NCBI GenBank assembly: GCA_015485375.1
Contig: WFTU01000422.1
Span: 1 to 18,191 of the forward strand
Direction of reading: 5' to 3'
Length of the DNA: 18,191 bases
Source of the DNA: Paracoccaceae bacterium
Lineage (GTDB): Bacteria; Pseudomonadota; Alphaproteobacteria; Rhodobacterales; Rhodobacteraceae
Shown here: piece by piece, positions 7,376 through 15,087 of the stretch
Layout of the letters: every line of letters starts with the position of its first letter
How positions within the stretch are numbered: the first letter of the stretch is position 1
The notes under the pieces: generated by a model
Database searches by the model: none
Told to the model about the DNA's origin: nothing
What the model saw: only the letters and a program-made list of their open reading frames with translations
Position numbers and translations under genes: made by a program

Positions 7376-8539
7376 TCATGATTTTCTTGATAATTCGGTT
7401 TTCGTCTTGGCTGCGAGCAGGATCGTGCGCCCGTACATCTCGAGTGTTTGGTCGGCAATCGTGGCCGGTGAAAAAGCAGAGGCTGCCTGGCGCGCGCGCG
7501 CTCCCATTGTTGTGCGCAACAACGGATCGGCAAGCAACTTACCGATACGCTCCGCCATGGCCTCGTCATCTCCAACTGGCACGATGAAGCCCGCCTCGCC
7601 ATAGCGGACATGCCGGGCCACATCGCCGACATCAGTGCTGACGACGGGGCGGGCCATGGCCATCGCTTCCCAGACGGAAACTGGCGAAGATTCAGCCACA
7701 GAGGAGCAGATATAAACATCGAGCTGCTTGAGCACGGGGCGCACATCGCTCCGCGCACCGATGAAGTGCAAACGGTCGAGCCCCAACTCATTGGCCAGAT
7801 CCTCAAGGCGCCGATGGTATGCGCGCTGCCGTGGAAAGACCGGGCCGACGACAACTACATGCGGCGTATGGCCCAGAGCTCGCAGGCGTGCCGCTGCGCG
7901 GATCAGTGTCTCCAGCCCCTTGACCGGGTTGACGTTGGCGACCGTGCCGATTACGGGCCCATCGGCGGGCACATCCCGATCGCAGGGAAACTCCAGCTTA
8001 GGATCGAAATGCAGGGTATCGACGGTCGAGGGAATCACCGCTTGCGGTCGTTCACCCCTGATCTGGTCACCATAGTAATCCTGGGAGCGGTGCGAGGCGA
8101 AAATGAACCCACTTGCCAGGGGCTGCACGAGTTGAAACAACTGCCGCACCCACCCGGGCATGAGAGTGTCGTTGAGATGCCAGACTGCGGGGATACCCGC
8201 CAACCGGGCGGCGATCACTCCCTTGAATTGCCAGCTGCCACCCGAGACATGTACGACATCGACCCGATCGCTCCGGAAGAGGTGTGCGAGCCGCAGAACT
8301 TCCCAGGGAGAGAACAGCATATAGGCGAGCGCCGGGTGCCATTCCTTGGTGATGCGGGTGAGGGGCAGCGCACAGTAAGGTAAGCCATGAGCTTCGCACA
8401 ACTTCCGGAACGGGTCGGAATTGACCCTCGGCATGACGATCAGCGTCTCCGCTCGATCCCCAAGCGCCGCCGCCACCCGCGCCATCCGCACCTGCGGCCC
8501 GCCGAGCTTGCCTTCTTCTATGACGTTTGCAACGCGCAT
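7376..8539 (-). CDS. Glycosyltransferase, GT4-type (GT-B fold)
   Basis: A 387-residue cytosolic glycosyltransferase with an N-terminal acceptor domain beginning MRVANVIEEGKLGGPQ and a C-terminal donor domain from ~195 (VIGTVANVNPVKGLETLI). The EX7E motif that binds the nucleotide sugar is at Glu283-Glu291 (ESSPVSVWE), followed by AMAMARPVVSTDVGDV and GEAGFIVP, all classic for retaining GT4 enzymes. ATG at 8539 is chosen because it lies two bases after the upstream stop; a longer frame (to 8671) would overlap the upstream gene by 130 bases and adds a low-complexity, non-homologous extension. Donor and acceptor cannot be read from sequence. Confidence 0.9.
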   Translation of the reverse strand: MRVANVIEEGKLGGPQVRMARVAAALGDRAETLIVMPRVNSDPFRKLCEAHGLPYCALPLTRITKEWHPALAYMLFSPWEVLRLAHLFRSDRVDVVHVSGGSWQFKGVIAARLAGIPAVWHLNDTLMPGWVRQLFQLVQPLASGFIFASHRSQDYYGDQIRGERPQAVIPSTVDTLHFDPKLEFPCDRDVPADGPVIGTVANVNPVKGLETLIRAAARLRALGHTPHVVVVGPVFPRQRAYHRRLEDLANELGLDRLHFIGARSDVRPVLKQLDVYICSSVAESSPVSVWEAMAMARPVVSTDVGDVARHVRYGEAGFIVPVGDDEAMAERIGKLLADPLLRTTMGARARQAASAFSPATIADQTLEMYGRTILLAAKTKTELSRKS

Positions 8540-8541
8540 GG

Positions 8542-9684
8542 TTAGGTCGCCACGACCAATGCGGTTTCGATGTCTGCCAACAGACGATGATTGAGCGTCT
8601 TCCAGTCGCGGCCCTCGACGCTCTTGCGCATGTCGGAGATGAGTTTCTCGCGCCTGTTTTGATCTTGGCACGCGCTTATTGCCTCGCTGATGGCCCGGCT
8701 GAAACTCTCGCCATCGTAACGCGCGACAAAGCCGTTTTCACCATGGCGTATCAACGCCCGCACGCCGTGACCGTCAGTCGCCACCGGCACCAGTCCTTGG
8801 CTCATGTATTCGACCACCTTGATGGGGTATGCATAGCGATAGTTCAGTACTTTTGGGTCGATGGGGCACAGGCCGATGTCACCATTTTGAAGGATTTCCA
8901 GAACCTTGGCATGGTCGATCCAGCCGTGGCGGACGATGCGCAGACCGCGCCGCTGTGCCTCTTTGCGAGCCGCCTCGATGGTGGCCACGGCGTCGTCATC
9001 TTCGCGGCCCACAAGGTGAAGGCAGGCCGATGGCCCCTCATAGCTGCGCGCCCAGGCCACGATCAGGCTGAGCCCCCGTTGCAGCTTCACGGGCCCGACA
9101 TAACACACGGTGAATTCCTTTTCATTGCCGCTGCGCTTCTTGCCTGCTCGATCGTCCCGAATGCCCGGTCCACCGCTGAGCACAAGCCGGCACTCCCTCC
9201 TAGGCGCCGGAAGATGAGACAGTATTCCCGGGTGCATCCCGATCACCCAAACATCGGCCAGCCGCAGCATGCGTGACAGGGCGAGGTGCCATATTCCGCG
9301 CTTCAGAACGCGCCGCACGCCGCGGGAGCCGCTCCATGTCAGCGAGGGATGGTCGAAAAGGTCATAAACCCAGCGGCACGGCTCCATTAGGCGGCAGAGG
9401 AATCCCGCGATCATCGGGCGCGGCGCATAGATTGTGTGCACCACCACATCGCCGTCGGCGCCAAGACGGCGCGTCAGCCGCAGGCAGGTCAGCCACATTG
9501 AAAACCAGCGCCCGACCAAATGGACCTCGCGCACCTTGTCGCGCAGTGCATCAGGGAGTGGGCACGTAGTGACGACATACAGTGGATACGCCTCCGCCAG
9601 CGCCAGTACCCGCTGATACCCTATCTGGTTCGGGGCGTCGTTGACCTGACCGATAACGAGGATCGTAGAACAGAAATTAACCAC
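8542..9684 (-). CDS. Glycosyltransferase, GT4-like
   Basis: A 380-residue GT-B-type enzyme. STILVIGQVNDAPNQIGYQR near the N-terminus is the first nucleotide-fold strand and loop. The middle reads VYDLFDHPSL, and the donor domain starts near FTVCYVGPVKLQRGLSLIV. PIKVVEYMSQGLVPVAT with the preceding NYRYAY is the GT4 donor-site region; the first Glu of the usual EX7E pair is not clear. The start is uncertain. GTG at 9684 has GGAAAG 9 bases upstream and overlaps the upstream gene by 8 bases; ATG at 9708 and TTG at 9714 are in frame but lack a ribosome site. It probably adds one sugar of the repeat unit at the cytoplasmic membrane face. Confidence 0.82.
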   Translation of the reverse strand: MVNFCSTILVIGQVNDAPNQIGYQRVLALAEAYPLYVVTTCPLPDALRDKVREVHLVGRWFSMWLTCLRLTRRLGADGDVVVHTIYAPRPMIAGFLCRLMEPCRWVYDLFDHPSLTWSGSRGVRRVLKRGIWHLALSRMLRLADVWVIGMHPGILSHLPAPRRECRLVLSGGPGIRDDRAGKKRSGNEKEFTVCYVGPVKLQRGLSLIVAWARSYEGPSACLHLVGREDDDAVATIEAARKEAQRRGLRIVRHGWIDHAKVLEILQNGDIGLCPIDPKVLNYRYAYPIKVVEYMSQGLVPVATDGHGVRALIRHGENGFVARYDGESFSRAISEAISACQDQNRREKLISDMRKSVEGRDWKTLNHRLLADIETALVVAT

Positions 9685-10966
9685 TGGATTTAACTTTCCA
9701 AAACTCATTTTCAATTACTGCGAAATAAATTGAAAAAATGCTTATGAGCCATATTGAGGATCCTGTTGTTCCAAGCTGAAATGGAATGAGAAAAAGGAAA
9801 ACGAGCGGCATTACAAACATCATCTTTTCCCGCGGGCTGTCCGCCCAAGTTTTTTTCAACCCAATACGAATGAAGCCGACAACCGCCAACGCGTAAAGAA
9901 ATGACACTATCGCACCAAATTCAGTTAACATTTTTAGCGTAAGGTTGTGCACAGACGAATTTAACAGCTCTGGTGGTATCCAATTTCTGTACTCGAAGTA
10001 GATTCCATACCGGGCTGCGCCCTCAAAAAACTGGCCCCCTCCGACACCATAGATCAGAACACTTGGCTCTCTTAGAAGACTGATTGCACCAATATAGGTT
10101 TCCAGCCTGCCAACAGTCTCCAGATTTTGAAATCTTGAAAGTATTGTTAATGAGTCAGATTGCAAAATGATAAATATCATAAGTGGCATAGTGATAGCCG
10201 CAATCATGAAGAATAGGATTCCCTTACTCCTTTTTGCGCTTGGCTCCCTCATAAATGCGATCACAATAGATGAATTTACGAGAACAAAAAACAGAAGTCC
10301 GCTCCGAGACAAAGTTAACACGATAACGAGACCGGTCAGCGCAAAGACTGCCAAACTCAGAAAAACACGAGGCCTTCTGCGCAAAAAAAGAAAATGAGAA
10401 ACGACAATAGCAGCTATGAGTTGATACACCTGTGCCAACACGTTTGGATTTCCAAAGGTTCCACTGACCCGCACAACCTGCCCGAATAAGGCGCTACGCT
10501 CTTCACCGGAGCCAAAGTATGAGGATATTATTCCAAAGTTTGACCATCCCGCCGATTGGGCCATCACGATGGGTGTTTCTACCAGCAAAAATAAAAACGC
10601 AAAAGTCACCAGAATATCGATCGTAACAGAAAAAAACCTGAAAATCAGTAGCGTAGTGAAGAAAACCATAAAGCCAAAAATATATGGGAGCGTTTCGTTG
10701 AGTTGTTCAATGCGGTCATCGCCTAGGAAGTGTAGAAAGAACATCAAAATTGGCACTATGGCATACGCTTTAGCTGCGTAGCTCAATCGTACTTTGCCAT
10801 TCTGCAACGCCCACGAAGCGAAAAATAGAAAAAAGATGGGAATGATAAAAAAATAGGGCGTATAGAAATTCACTCCGAAAAGCCGTGGCGCAAGTGGAAG
10901 TGAAGCACTGGCAAGAATGGTCAGAACGCTCGCGCCCCCAAAAGTCCTATTTATTGCCTTTGACAA
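9677..10966 (-). CDS. O-antigen ligase/polymerase-type membrane protein (Wzy-like)
   Basis: A 429-residue protein made almost wholly of hydrophobic segments (roughly ten to twelve helices). It has the landmarks of the O-antigen ligase/Wzy superfamily: SGTFGNPNVLAQ (168-179), TLSRSG (218-223), a large loop (~270-340) with GVGGGQF (307-313), and HNLTLKMLTEFG (340-351). It would polymerise lipid-linked repeat units in the periplasm; the nearby flippase supports Wzy over WaaL. The start is TTG at 10966, supported by AGGGAA 5 bases upstream; it lies two bases after the upstream stop. Composition is clearly AT-richer than the rest (26 of 60 G/C in 10201-10260 against 44 of 60 in 16501-16560 by hand count), as is common for wzy genes. 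Confidence 0.85.
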   Translation of the reverse strand: MSKAINRTFGGASVLTILASASLPLAPRLFGVNFYTPYFFIIPIFFLFFASWALQNGKVRLSYAAKAYAIVPILMFFLHFLGDDRIEQLNETLPYIFGFMVFFTTLLIFRFFSVTIDILVTFAFLFLLVETPIVMAQSAGWSNFGIISSYFGSGEERSALFGQVVRVSGTFGNPNVLAQVYQLIAAIVVSHFLFLRRRPRVFLSLAVFALTGLVIVLTLSRSGLLFFVLVNSSIVIAFMREPSAKRSKGILFFMIAAITMPLMIFIILQSDSLTILSRFQNLETVGRLETYIGAISLLREPSVLIYGVGGGQFFEGAARYGIYFEYRNWIPPELLNSSVHNLTLKMLTEFGAIVSFLYALAVVGFIRIGLKKTWADSPREKMMFVMPLVFLFLIPFQLGTTGSSIWLISIFSIYFAVIENEFWKVKSSG

Positions 10967-10968
10967 AA

Positions 10969-11943
10969 CTATTCCCTGTAGCCCAGCAGGCGGTTAAGGA
11001 AACGCGCAGAAATGGTTGATAAACTTTTCTCATGTGTCGGTGCCTGCCTCTTCCAAGAGTTGTCGGCACAGATTACATCAAACCCTACGGTGTGTCTCGA
11101 AGGCGAGCCGCCTATCGCGTGGCTCTCGTGTACGTGGTTCTGTTCAGTCAAGGAAAAACGGCGTTCGATACGCTGCATCTCACCAGGTGGGTCGTCGCAG
11201 AATGCCTCATAGTATAGCAAGGCACGACGTCTGCGGCTGGTGAAGGCGAATGCTAGCAGACCGTTCAGTGTTGAGTGCATCCATGCCCGGAATGCTTCCT
11301 CGGCTACATCTTTCGGGGCTGGCGATAGTCCGGTTCGAGCCTTTATCTTCGAGGCAATAGCCTCGCCTCGTGGCCCCTTTGTCATTGAAGCGGAGACGGC
11401 ACGACCGTCGCGCAACAAAGTAATGAGCCTGATGCTCTCCGGCGCGACAGCCTTCAGGATGTAATACTGATGCGTTTGTTTTGATGAATCAACGATCAAA
11501 TTGACCTTTGCGACGCATGATATGGCCCGATAGACGCGAAGGCAATTCGCTCCAACCTCGAGCTCCCGCTTAAATGGCGGAAACAGTTTTGATGTCCACT
11601 TGGTCATGCGTGAACCGAAAAGCCTCACAAACAATCGAAACCAGGCACGCTGCCAACGGCCCAGCTGACTTCGCAAGGCGCTTTGGGCGAGGTCGAGTTC
11701 TGCTTCCTTCGATACGGCATGCCAGAACGAACACTCCGATACCGGAGCACCACATGCACATGTCTCCTGTGCGCCATCTTCCAGAACAATGCGAGCGTGA
11801 CCTTTGGCAAACTGCGAGATTCGGTATAATTCGCCGCATGCGACGCCGCCGAAACGCCTGGCGAGGTAATCTTCGATTACTGTCGATCCAGAGCGGGATG
11901 CGCCTGCGATGTAGACTATGGAAAAACCAGTTTCAAACGTCAT
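10969..11943 (-). CDS. Sulfotransferase family protein, Cys-rich type
   Basis: A 324-residue PAPS-dependent sulfotransferase by motif. YIAGASRSGSTVIEDYL (11-27) is the 5'-phosphosulfate loop. VDSSKQTHQYYIL (151-163) and LLRDGRAVSASM (176-187) form the 3'-phosphate region, with Arg178 and Ser184. Between them, Cys36, Cys62, Cys64 and Cys71 (TCACGAPVSECSFW) make the small cysteine cluster seen in one bacterial subfamily, possibly a metal or disulfide site. Its ATG overlaps the flippase stop as ATGA and its TAG is two bases before the wzy-like start. It probably adds sulfate to a sugar of the glycan or its precursor. Acceptor unknown. Confidence 0.84.
   Translation of the reverse strand: MTFETGFSIVYIAGASRSGSTVIEDYLARRFGGVACGELYRISQFAKGHARIVLEDGAQETCACGAPVSECSFWHAVSKEAELDLAQSALRSQLGRWQRAWFRLFVRLFGSRMTKWTSKLFPPFKRELEVGANCLRVYRAISCVAKVNLIVDSSKQTHQYYILKAVAPESIRLITLLRDGRAVSASMTKGPRGEAIASKIKARTGLSPAPKDVAEEAFRAWMHSTLNGLLAFAFTSRRRRALLYYEAFCDDPPGEMQRIERRFSLTEQNHVHESHAIGGSPSRHTVGFDVICADNSWKRQAPTHEKSLSTISARFLNRLLGYRE
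10972..10977 (-). promoter_or_regulatory. Ribosome binding site for the TTG start of the wzy-like gene
   Basis: AGGGAA on the minus strand, 5 bases before TTG 10966, embedded in the last codons of the upstream sulfotransferase. It supports the rare TTG start; no ATG occurs nearby in this frame. Confidence 0.6.
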
Positions 11944-13244
11944 CGTTTCACCGTAGTAAGAACCGCCATGGCATGGCTATTGAGCGAAAGGTGCCGCCGC
12001 GCCATCCACCAGAGTCCGCTGTTCCAGAAGGCGAACGTCACGAACGTGGCAGCAGCCGCACCGAAAGCACCAAAAAGCGGGATTAATGCGAGATTCAGGG
12101 TCAAATTAGTGGCCGCTGCGAGGATCATGAAGCGGGCGACGTAACGTTCGAAACCTGTCATGTGCATGAGCATACCGATTGGTCCAAAACTCGCGTTCAT
12201 GATCTGCGCCGCTATCAAGATCATGGTTGTAGGCCAACTGGCCGTGAAGTCAGGCCCGAACAGCCATCCAGTAAGAAATTCGCCGAAAAAAAACCAAGGA
12301 AGTGCCAGCACAAGGGCAAGGCCGGTCGATATGAGTGCTCCTCGGGTTAAGAGGCCTTGCAGCCTATCGAGGTCGCCCTGCCGATACAGCCGAGCATACG
12401 AGGGTGAGAACACAATACTGGATATCTGCAATCCAAACGCGCAGAGCATGCTGATCTGATACGCAATCCGATAGAGGCCGACGTCATCGGCAGGCCAGAA
12501 GACACCGATCATCAGGATGTCCGCATTATTGTTTATCTGGTTCATTCCTACGGCGACCGCCATCGCTAGCGCGGATTTCCAAAGCGATCCGCTCGAAACT
12601 GATCCGACAATTCCTTTGTGCGGTAGATGGACGGGACGGCGCTGCCACAAAAACACCGTCCCCAGAGCGAATGCCACCCCAACGGCAGCAAGCTGTATCG
12701 CCATAGCCGCGCTCGGCGTCGCGGGCACAGCCAACCCCAGCAGGAGCACCAGCACCAGCATAGTGCCAGGCTTCACGATCATCTCCGGCACCTGTGCTAG
12801 GACCACGTGCTGCAATCCGCGCAGCGCCCCGGCCCGCAAAGCACTGAAAGCCAGCAAGGGGACGAGGGCCAAAGCGAGGCCATAGGTCCAAAGTTGCTCG
12901 CCAGCCATTCCGCCACGCAGGAAGAACAGCGTGGTGGCTCCGAATGTCAAGACGACCAGCGAAAACAGCGCGGCCCCGCGTCCGGCCCATCTCCAGACTG
13001 CGCGCATATGCGCCCAGTCCTCGGACACCGCGGCAGTCGCCGTCTCGCGCATCACGAGGTTGGGCAGTCCGAATTGCACCATGATCGAGCAGACCGAGGC
13101 GATCACGAAGGCCGTGGAGTAGAGGCCGTACCCGTCCGCCCCGAGCGTGCGCGCCAGCACCACTGCGACGGAAAAACCAAGCCCGGCATTGGCGACGCGC
13201 AGGCCTGCGCTTCCCAGTAAGGAACGGCTGAGGCGAGTGGTCAC
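11940..13244 (-). CDS. Oligosaccharide flippase, Wzx/MATE-like
   Basis: A 434-residue polytopic membrane protein with about twelve to fourteen hydrophobic segments and short polar loops. The N-terminus (SAGLRVANAGLGFSVAVVLA, then RTLGADGYGLYS) is the conserved start of the polysaccharide-transport family. MNQINNNADILMIGVFWPAD in the middle matches the conserved segment that begins the second half. It should move lipid-linked repeat units across the inner membrane to the Wzy-like polymerase. GTG at 13244 makes a GTGA overlap with the upstream sulfotransferase stop, and its own stop overlaps the next ATG by 4 bases. No lesion seen. Confidence 0.9.
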   Translation of the reverse strand: MTTRLSRSLLGSAGLRVANAGLGFSVAVVLARTLGADGYGLYSTAFVIASVCSIMVQFGLPNLVMRETATAAVSEDWAHMRAVWRWAGRGAALFSLVVLTFGATTLFFLRGGMAGEQLWTYGLALALVPLLAFSALRAGALRGLQHVVLAQVPEMIVKPGTMLVLVLLLGLAVPATPSAAMAIQLAAVGVAFALGTVFLWQRRPVHLPHKGIVGSVSSGSLWKSALAMAVAVGMNQINNNADILMIGVFWPADDVGLYRIAYQISMLCAFGLQISSIVFSPSYARLYRQGDLDRLQGLLTRGALISTGLALVLALPWFFFGEFLTGWLFGPDFTASWPTTMILIAAQIMNASFGPIGMLMHMTGFERYVARFMILAAATNLTLNLALIPLFGAFGAAAATFVTFAFWNSGLWWMARRHLSLNSHAMAVLTTVKR

Positions 13245-14011
13245 GGTGCGCCAGCCACTTGTTGTTCGACCTCATACCCCAAGCCTCGCATTGCCCCGAG
13301 ATATCCGTCCTCGCTGAGCGCGGCCTCGGCGTCGGGCGTGAAATGCCTGCGCCATCCGCCCAGCGCCCCTTCGCGCACGAAAGAGATCTCTGCATTGTCC
13401 GGCCGGGCTTGCTCCGCCGCCTGCTTCACCTTGGAAAACAGGTGTCGTTCGGCAACTTCCGCAGCCTTCTCATGAGCCAGCGAGTGGCCGGTGAGTGCCT
13501 GAACAACGCGCGCCAGTTCACTTGGTGTGTCGGCGCGCAACGCCTCATAGCTTGTATGCACCACATCCTTCCGGCCAATCCAGACCTTGGCAAATTGCGG
13601 CCAGCTAAAACTGGGACTGATTGGGGTGTGTGTAACGAAACGGACAAACGCAGGCAGGTTGGCGCGAATATTCGTGTAATCGCTAAACGGACGACGGGTC
13701 TTCATCAGGTCAACCAAGGCCTTGTTAGCGTGTTCATTAACGAAGTAGCAGTGGAAATAGAACGACACCAGCAGATCGCGCGGATCGCGCCACATGACGA
13801 CGGTGTTGGTCAGGCCGATGGGAGAAAGGAAATGGCCATGCGTTATGCTGCGCTCAAGTCGGATCGGCTGGTTGCGGCGAAACGGAAGGTCAAGCGCGTC
13901 GGATAGCATCTGCGCAAGCCAGGTTCCTCCGGATTTGGGAAACTCATTGACCAGATAATATGGGGCTAAACGCGAAAACAGACGTACATAAGCCTTGTGC
14001 CGCGCTGCCAT
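13241..14011 (-). CDS. Sulfotransferase domain protein (Sulfotransfer_1-like)
   Basis: From ATG at 14011 the product has 256 residues. YYLVNEFPKSGGTWLAQML (18-36) is the PAPS 5'-phosphosulfate loop with Lys26. VVMWRDPRDLLVSFYF (71-86) is the 3'-phosphate motif with Arg75 and Ser83. His58 or His60 (ITHGHF) is a candidate catalytic base. It is closer to eukaryotic-type cytosolic sulfotransferases than the second sulfotransferase of the operon (10969-11943). The start is chosen by AGGAG 10 bases before ATG 14011; ATG at 14044, two bases after the upstream stop, would add 11 residues and has only a weak site. GTGA overlap with the flippase. Probably sulfates a hydroxyl of the glycan; acceptor unknown. 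Confidence 0.85.
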   Translation of the reverse strand: MAARHKAYVRLFSRLAPYYLVNEFPKSGGTWLAQMLSDALDLPFRRNQPIRLERSITHGHFLSPIGLTNTVVMWRDPRDLLVSFYFHCYFVNEHANKALVDLMKTRRPFSDYTNIRANLPAFVRFVTHTPISPSFSWPQFAKVWIGRKDVVHTSYEALRADTPSELARVVQALTGHSLAHEKAAEVAERHLFSKVKQAAEQARPDNAEISFVREGALGGWRRHFTPDAEAALSEDGYLGAMRGLGYEVEQQVAGAP

Positions 14012-14021
14012 GATCTTACCA

Positions 14022-14026
14022 CTCCT
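14022..14026 (-). promoter_or_regulatory. Ribosome binding site favouring ATG 14011 of the sulfotransferase
   Basis: AGGAG on the minus strand, 10 bases before ATG 14011. It is the strongest match in the region and favours this start over ATG 14044. Confidence 0.55.
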
Positions 14027-14046
14027 GCGCTCAAGAAGGGGCATGA

Positions 14047-15087
14047 TCAGACAAGCACCTTCCGCTCAAGCAGGTAGCGTGTGAGCTCGGTACGAGTCAT
14101 TGCCGCCTCATGCGCTGAATTGTAAGGCCGGTCGGGGCGCAGACAATCATGCAGATGCGCATACTCGTCGGCCTGTGAATCCGCAAAGGCTGACAGGGTG
14201 ACGAAAAAGTCTCCTTTTTCCCAAGTCCTACGCACTTCCTCGTCATTCATCAGTTCTTCATACATTTTCTCGCCCGGCTTAGCGCCGATTTCAACGATAT
14301 CGATATTTCGGTCGCCGGCGAGTTGGTCACGCATGACATGGGCGATGTCCTCGATTCGGGCAACCGGCATCTTTGTGACTAGGACCTCTCCCCCAACAGC
14401 AAGCCAGACCGAATCCAACACCAATGCTGCCGCTTCGCTCAGGGTCATGATGAACCGCGTCATCCGACGGTCGGTCAACGTGATCGGCCCTCCGGCTTCA
14501 ATCTGCCGCCGAAACAGCGGCACCACCGAGCCACGCGAGCCCAGCACGTTGCCAAATCGGGTTGAGGCAAAAATGGTCCCCAACTCGTTGCCGCCCCGGC
14601 TGGCTAGCGGCTTGCCGTAGGTTTCGGCCGCCGCCGTCATCAGGCGTTCGCCCATCAGTTTCGATGTTCCCATTACGTTGGTGGGGTTCACAGCCTTGTC
14701 GGACGAGGTGAACAGAACGCGCTCGACCCCACTGGCGAGGGCTGCGTCAATCACGTTCTGGGTTCCCAGGATATTGGTCTGGATGGCCTGGTTTGGACTG
14801 TCCTCGCACAGCCCGACATGTTTTAGGGCGGCAGCGTGCAGCACGATGTCTACGCCCCGCATTCTTAGCTTTAGAGCGTCCAGATCTCGGATGTCGGCGA
14901 GGTGGCCAGAAACCTTGCCCGTGGAGCGGTACTTCTCGATCTGGAAGAACAGCTCGGTTTCGTTGTTGTCTACACAAACGACGTGTTCGGTCGGACCGGC
15001 CACAAGCTGACGCACCAACTCGGCTCCGACCGTACCGCAGGAACCGGTGACAAGAACGGTCTTGCCTTTGAACTTTTCGATGCTCAT
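14047..15087 (-). CDS. UDP-GlcNAc 4,6-dehydratase-like SDR (FlaA1/WbpM/CapD family, Met at Tyr site)
   Basis: A 346-residue soluble short-chain dehydrogenase of the polysaccharide-biosynthesis (CapD/FlaA1) family. The NAD loop GSCGTVG is at 15-21, HAAALKHVGL at ~84-93, and the active-site region TSSDKAVNPTNVMGTSKLMGE at ~127-147. Met139 replaces the usual catalytic Tyr while Lys143 is kept, as in the Ser-Met-Lys dehydratases typified by WbpM. FGNVLGSRGSVVPLF and TRFIMTLSEAA are further family marks. The expected product is a UDP-4-keto-6-deoxy-HexNAc, precursor of QuiNAc/FucNAc-type sugars. It lacks the membrane half of WbpM. ATG at 15087 overlaps the upstream TGA by one base with GAGG 8 bases before; GTG at 15096 is an alternative. 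Confidence 0.85.
   Translation of the reverse strand: MSIEKFKGKTVLVTGSCGTVGAELVRQLVAGPTEHVVCVDNNETELFFQIEKYRSTGKVSGHLADIRDLDALKLRMRGVDIVLHAAALKHVGLCEDSPNQAIQTNILGTQNVIDAALASGVERVLFTSSDKAVNPTNVMGTSKLMGERLMTAAAETYGKPLASRGGNELGTIFASTRFGNVLGSRGSVVPLFRRQIEAGGPITLTDRRMTRFIMTLSEAAALVLDSVWLAVGGEVLVTKMPVARIEDIAHVMRDQLAGDRNIDIVEIGAKPGEKMYEELMNDEEVRRTWEKGDFFVTLSAFADSQADEYAHLHDCLRPDRPYNSAHEAAMTRTELTRYLLERKVLV

Noticed and set aside
7610..8383. Plus-strand open frame of 257 codons
   Set aside because: Antisense shadow of the GT4 glycosyltransferase, whose EX7E motif and fold are clear.
8540..8671. N-terminal extension of the GT4 glycosyltransferase
   Set aside because: It lies wholly within the upstream gene, is Arg-rich without homology, and a conventional start lies at 8539.
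8527..9276. Plus-strand open frame of 249 codons
   Set aside because: Antisense shadow of the second glycosyltransferase; no family match.
13259..13906. Plus-strand open frame of 215 codons
   Set aside because: Antisense to the sulfotransferase with intact PAPS motifs; no domain seen.
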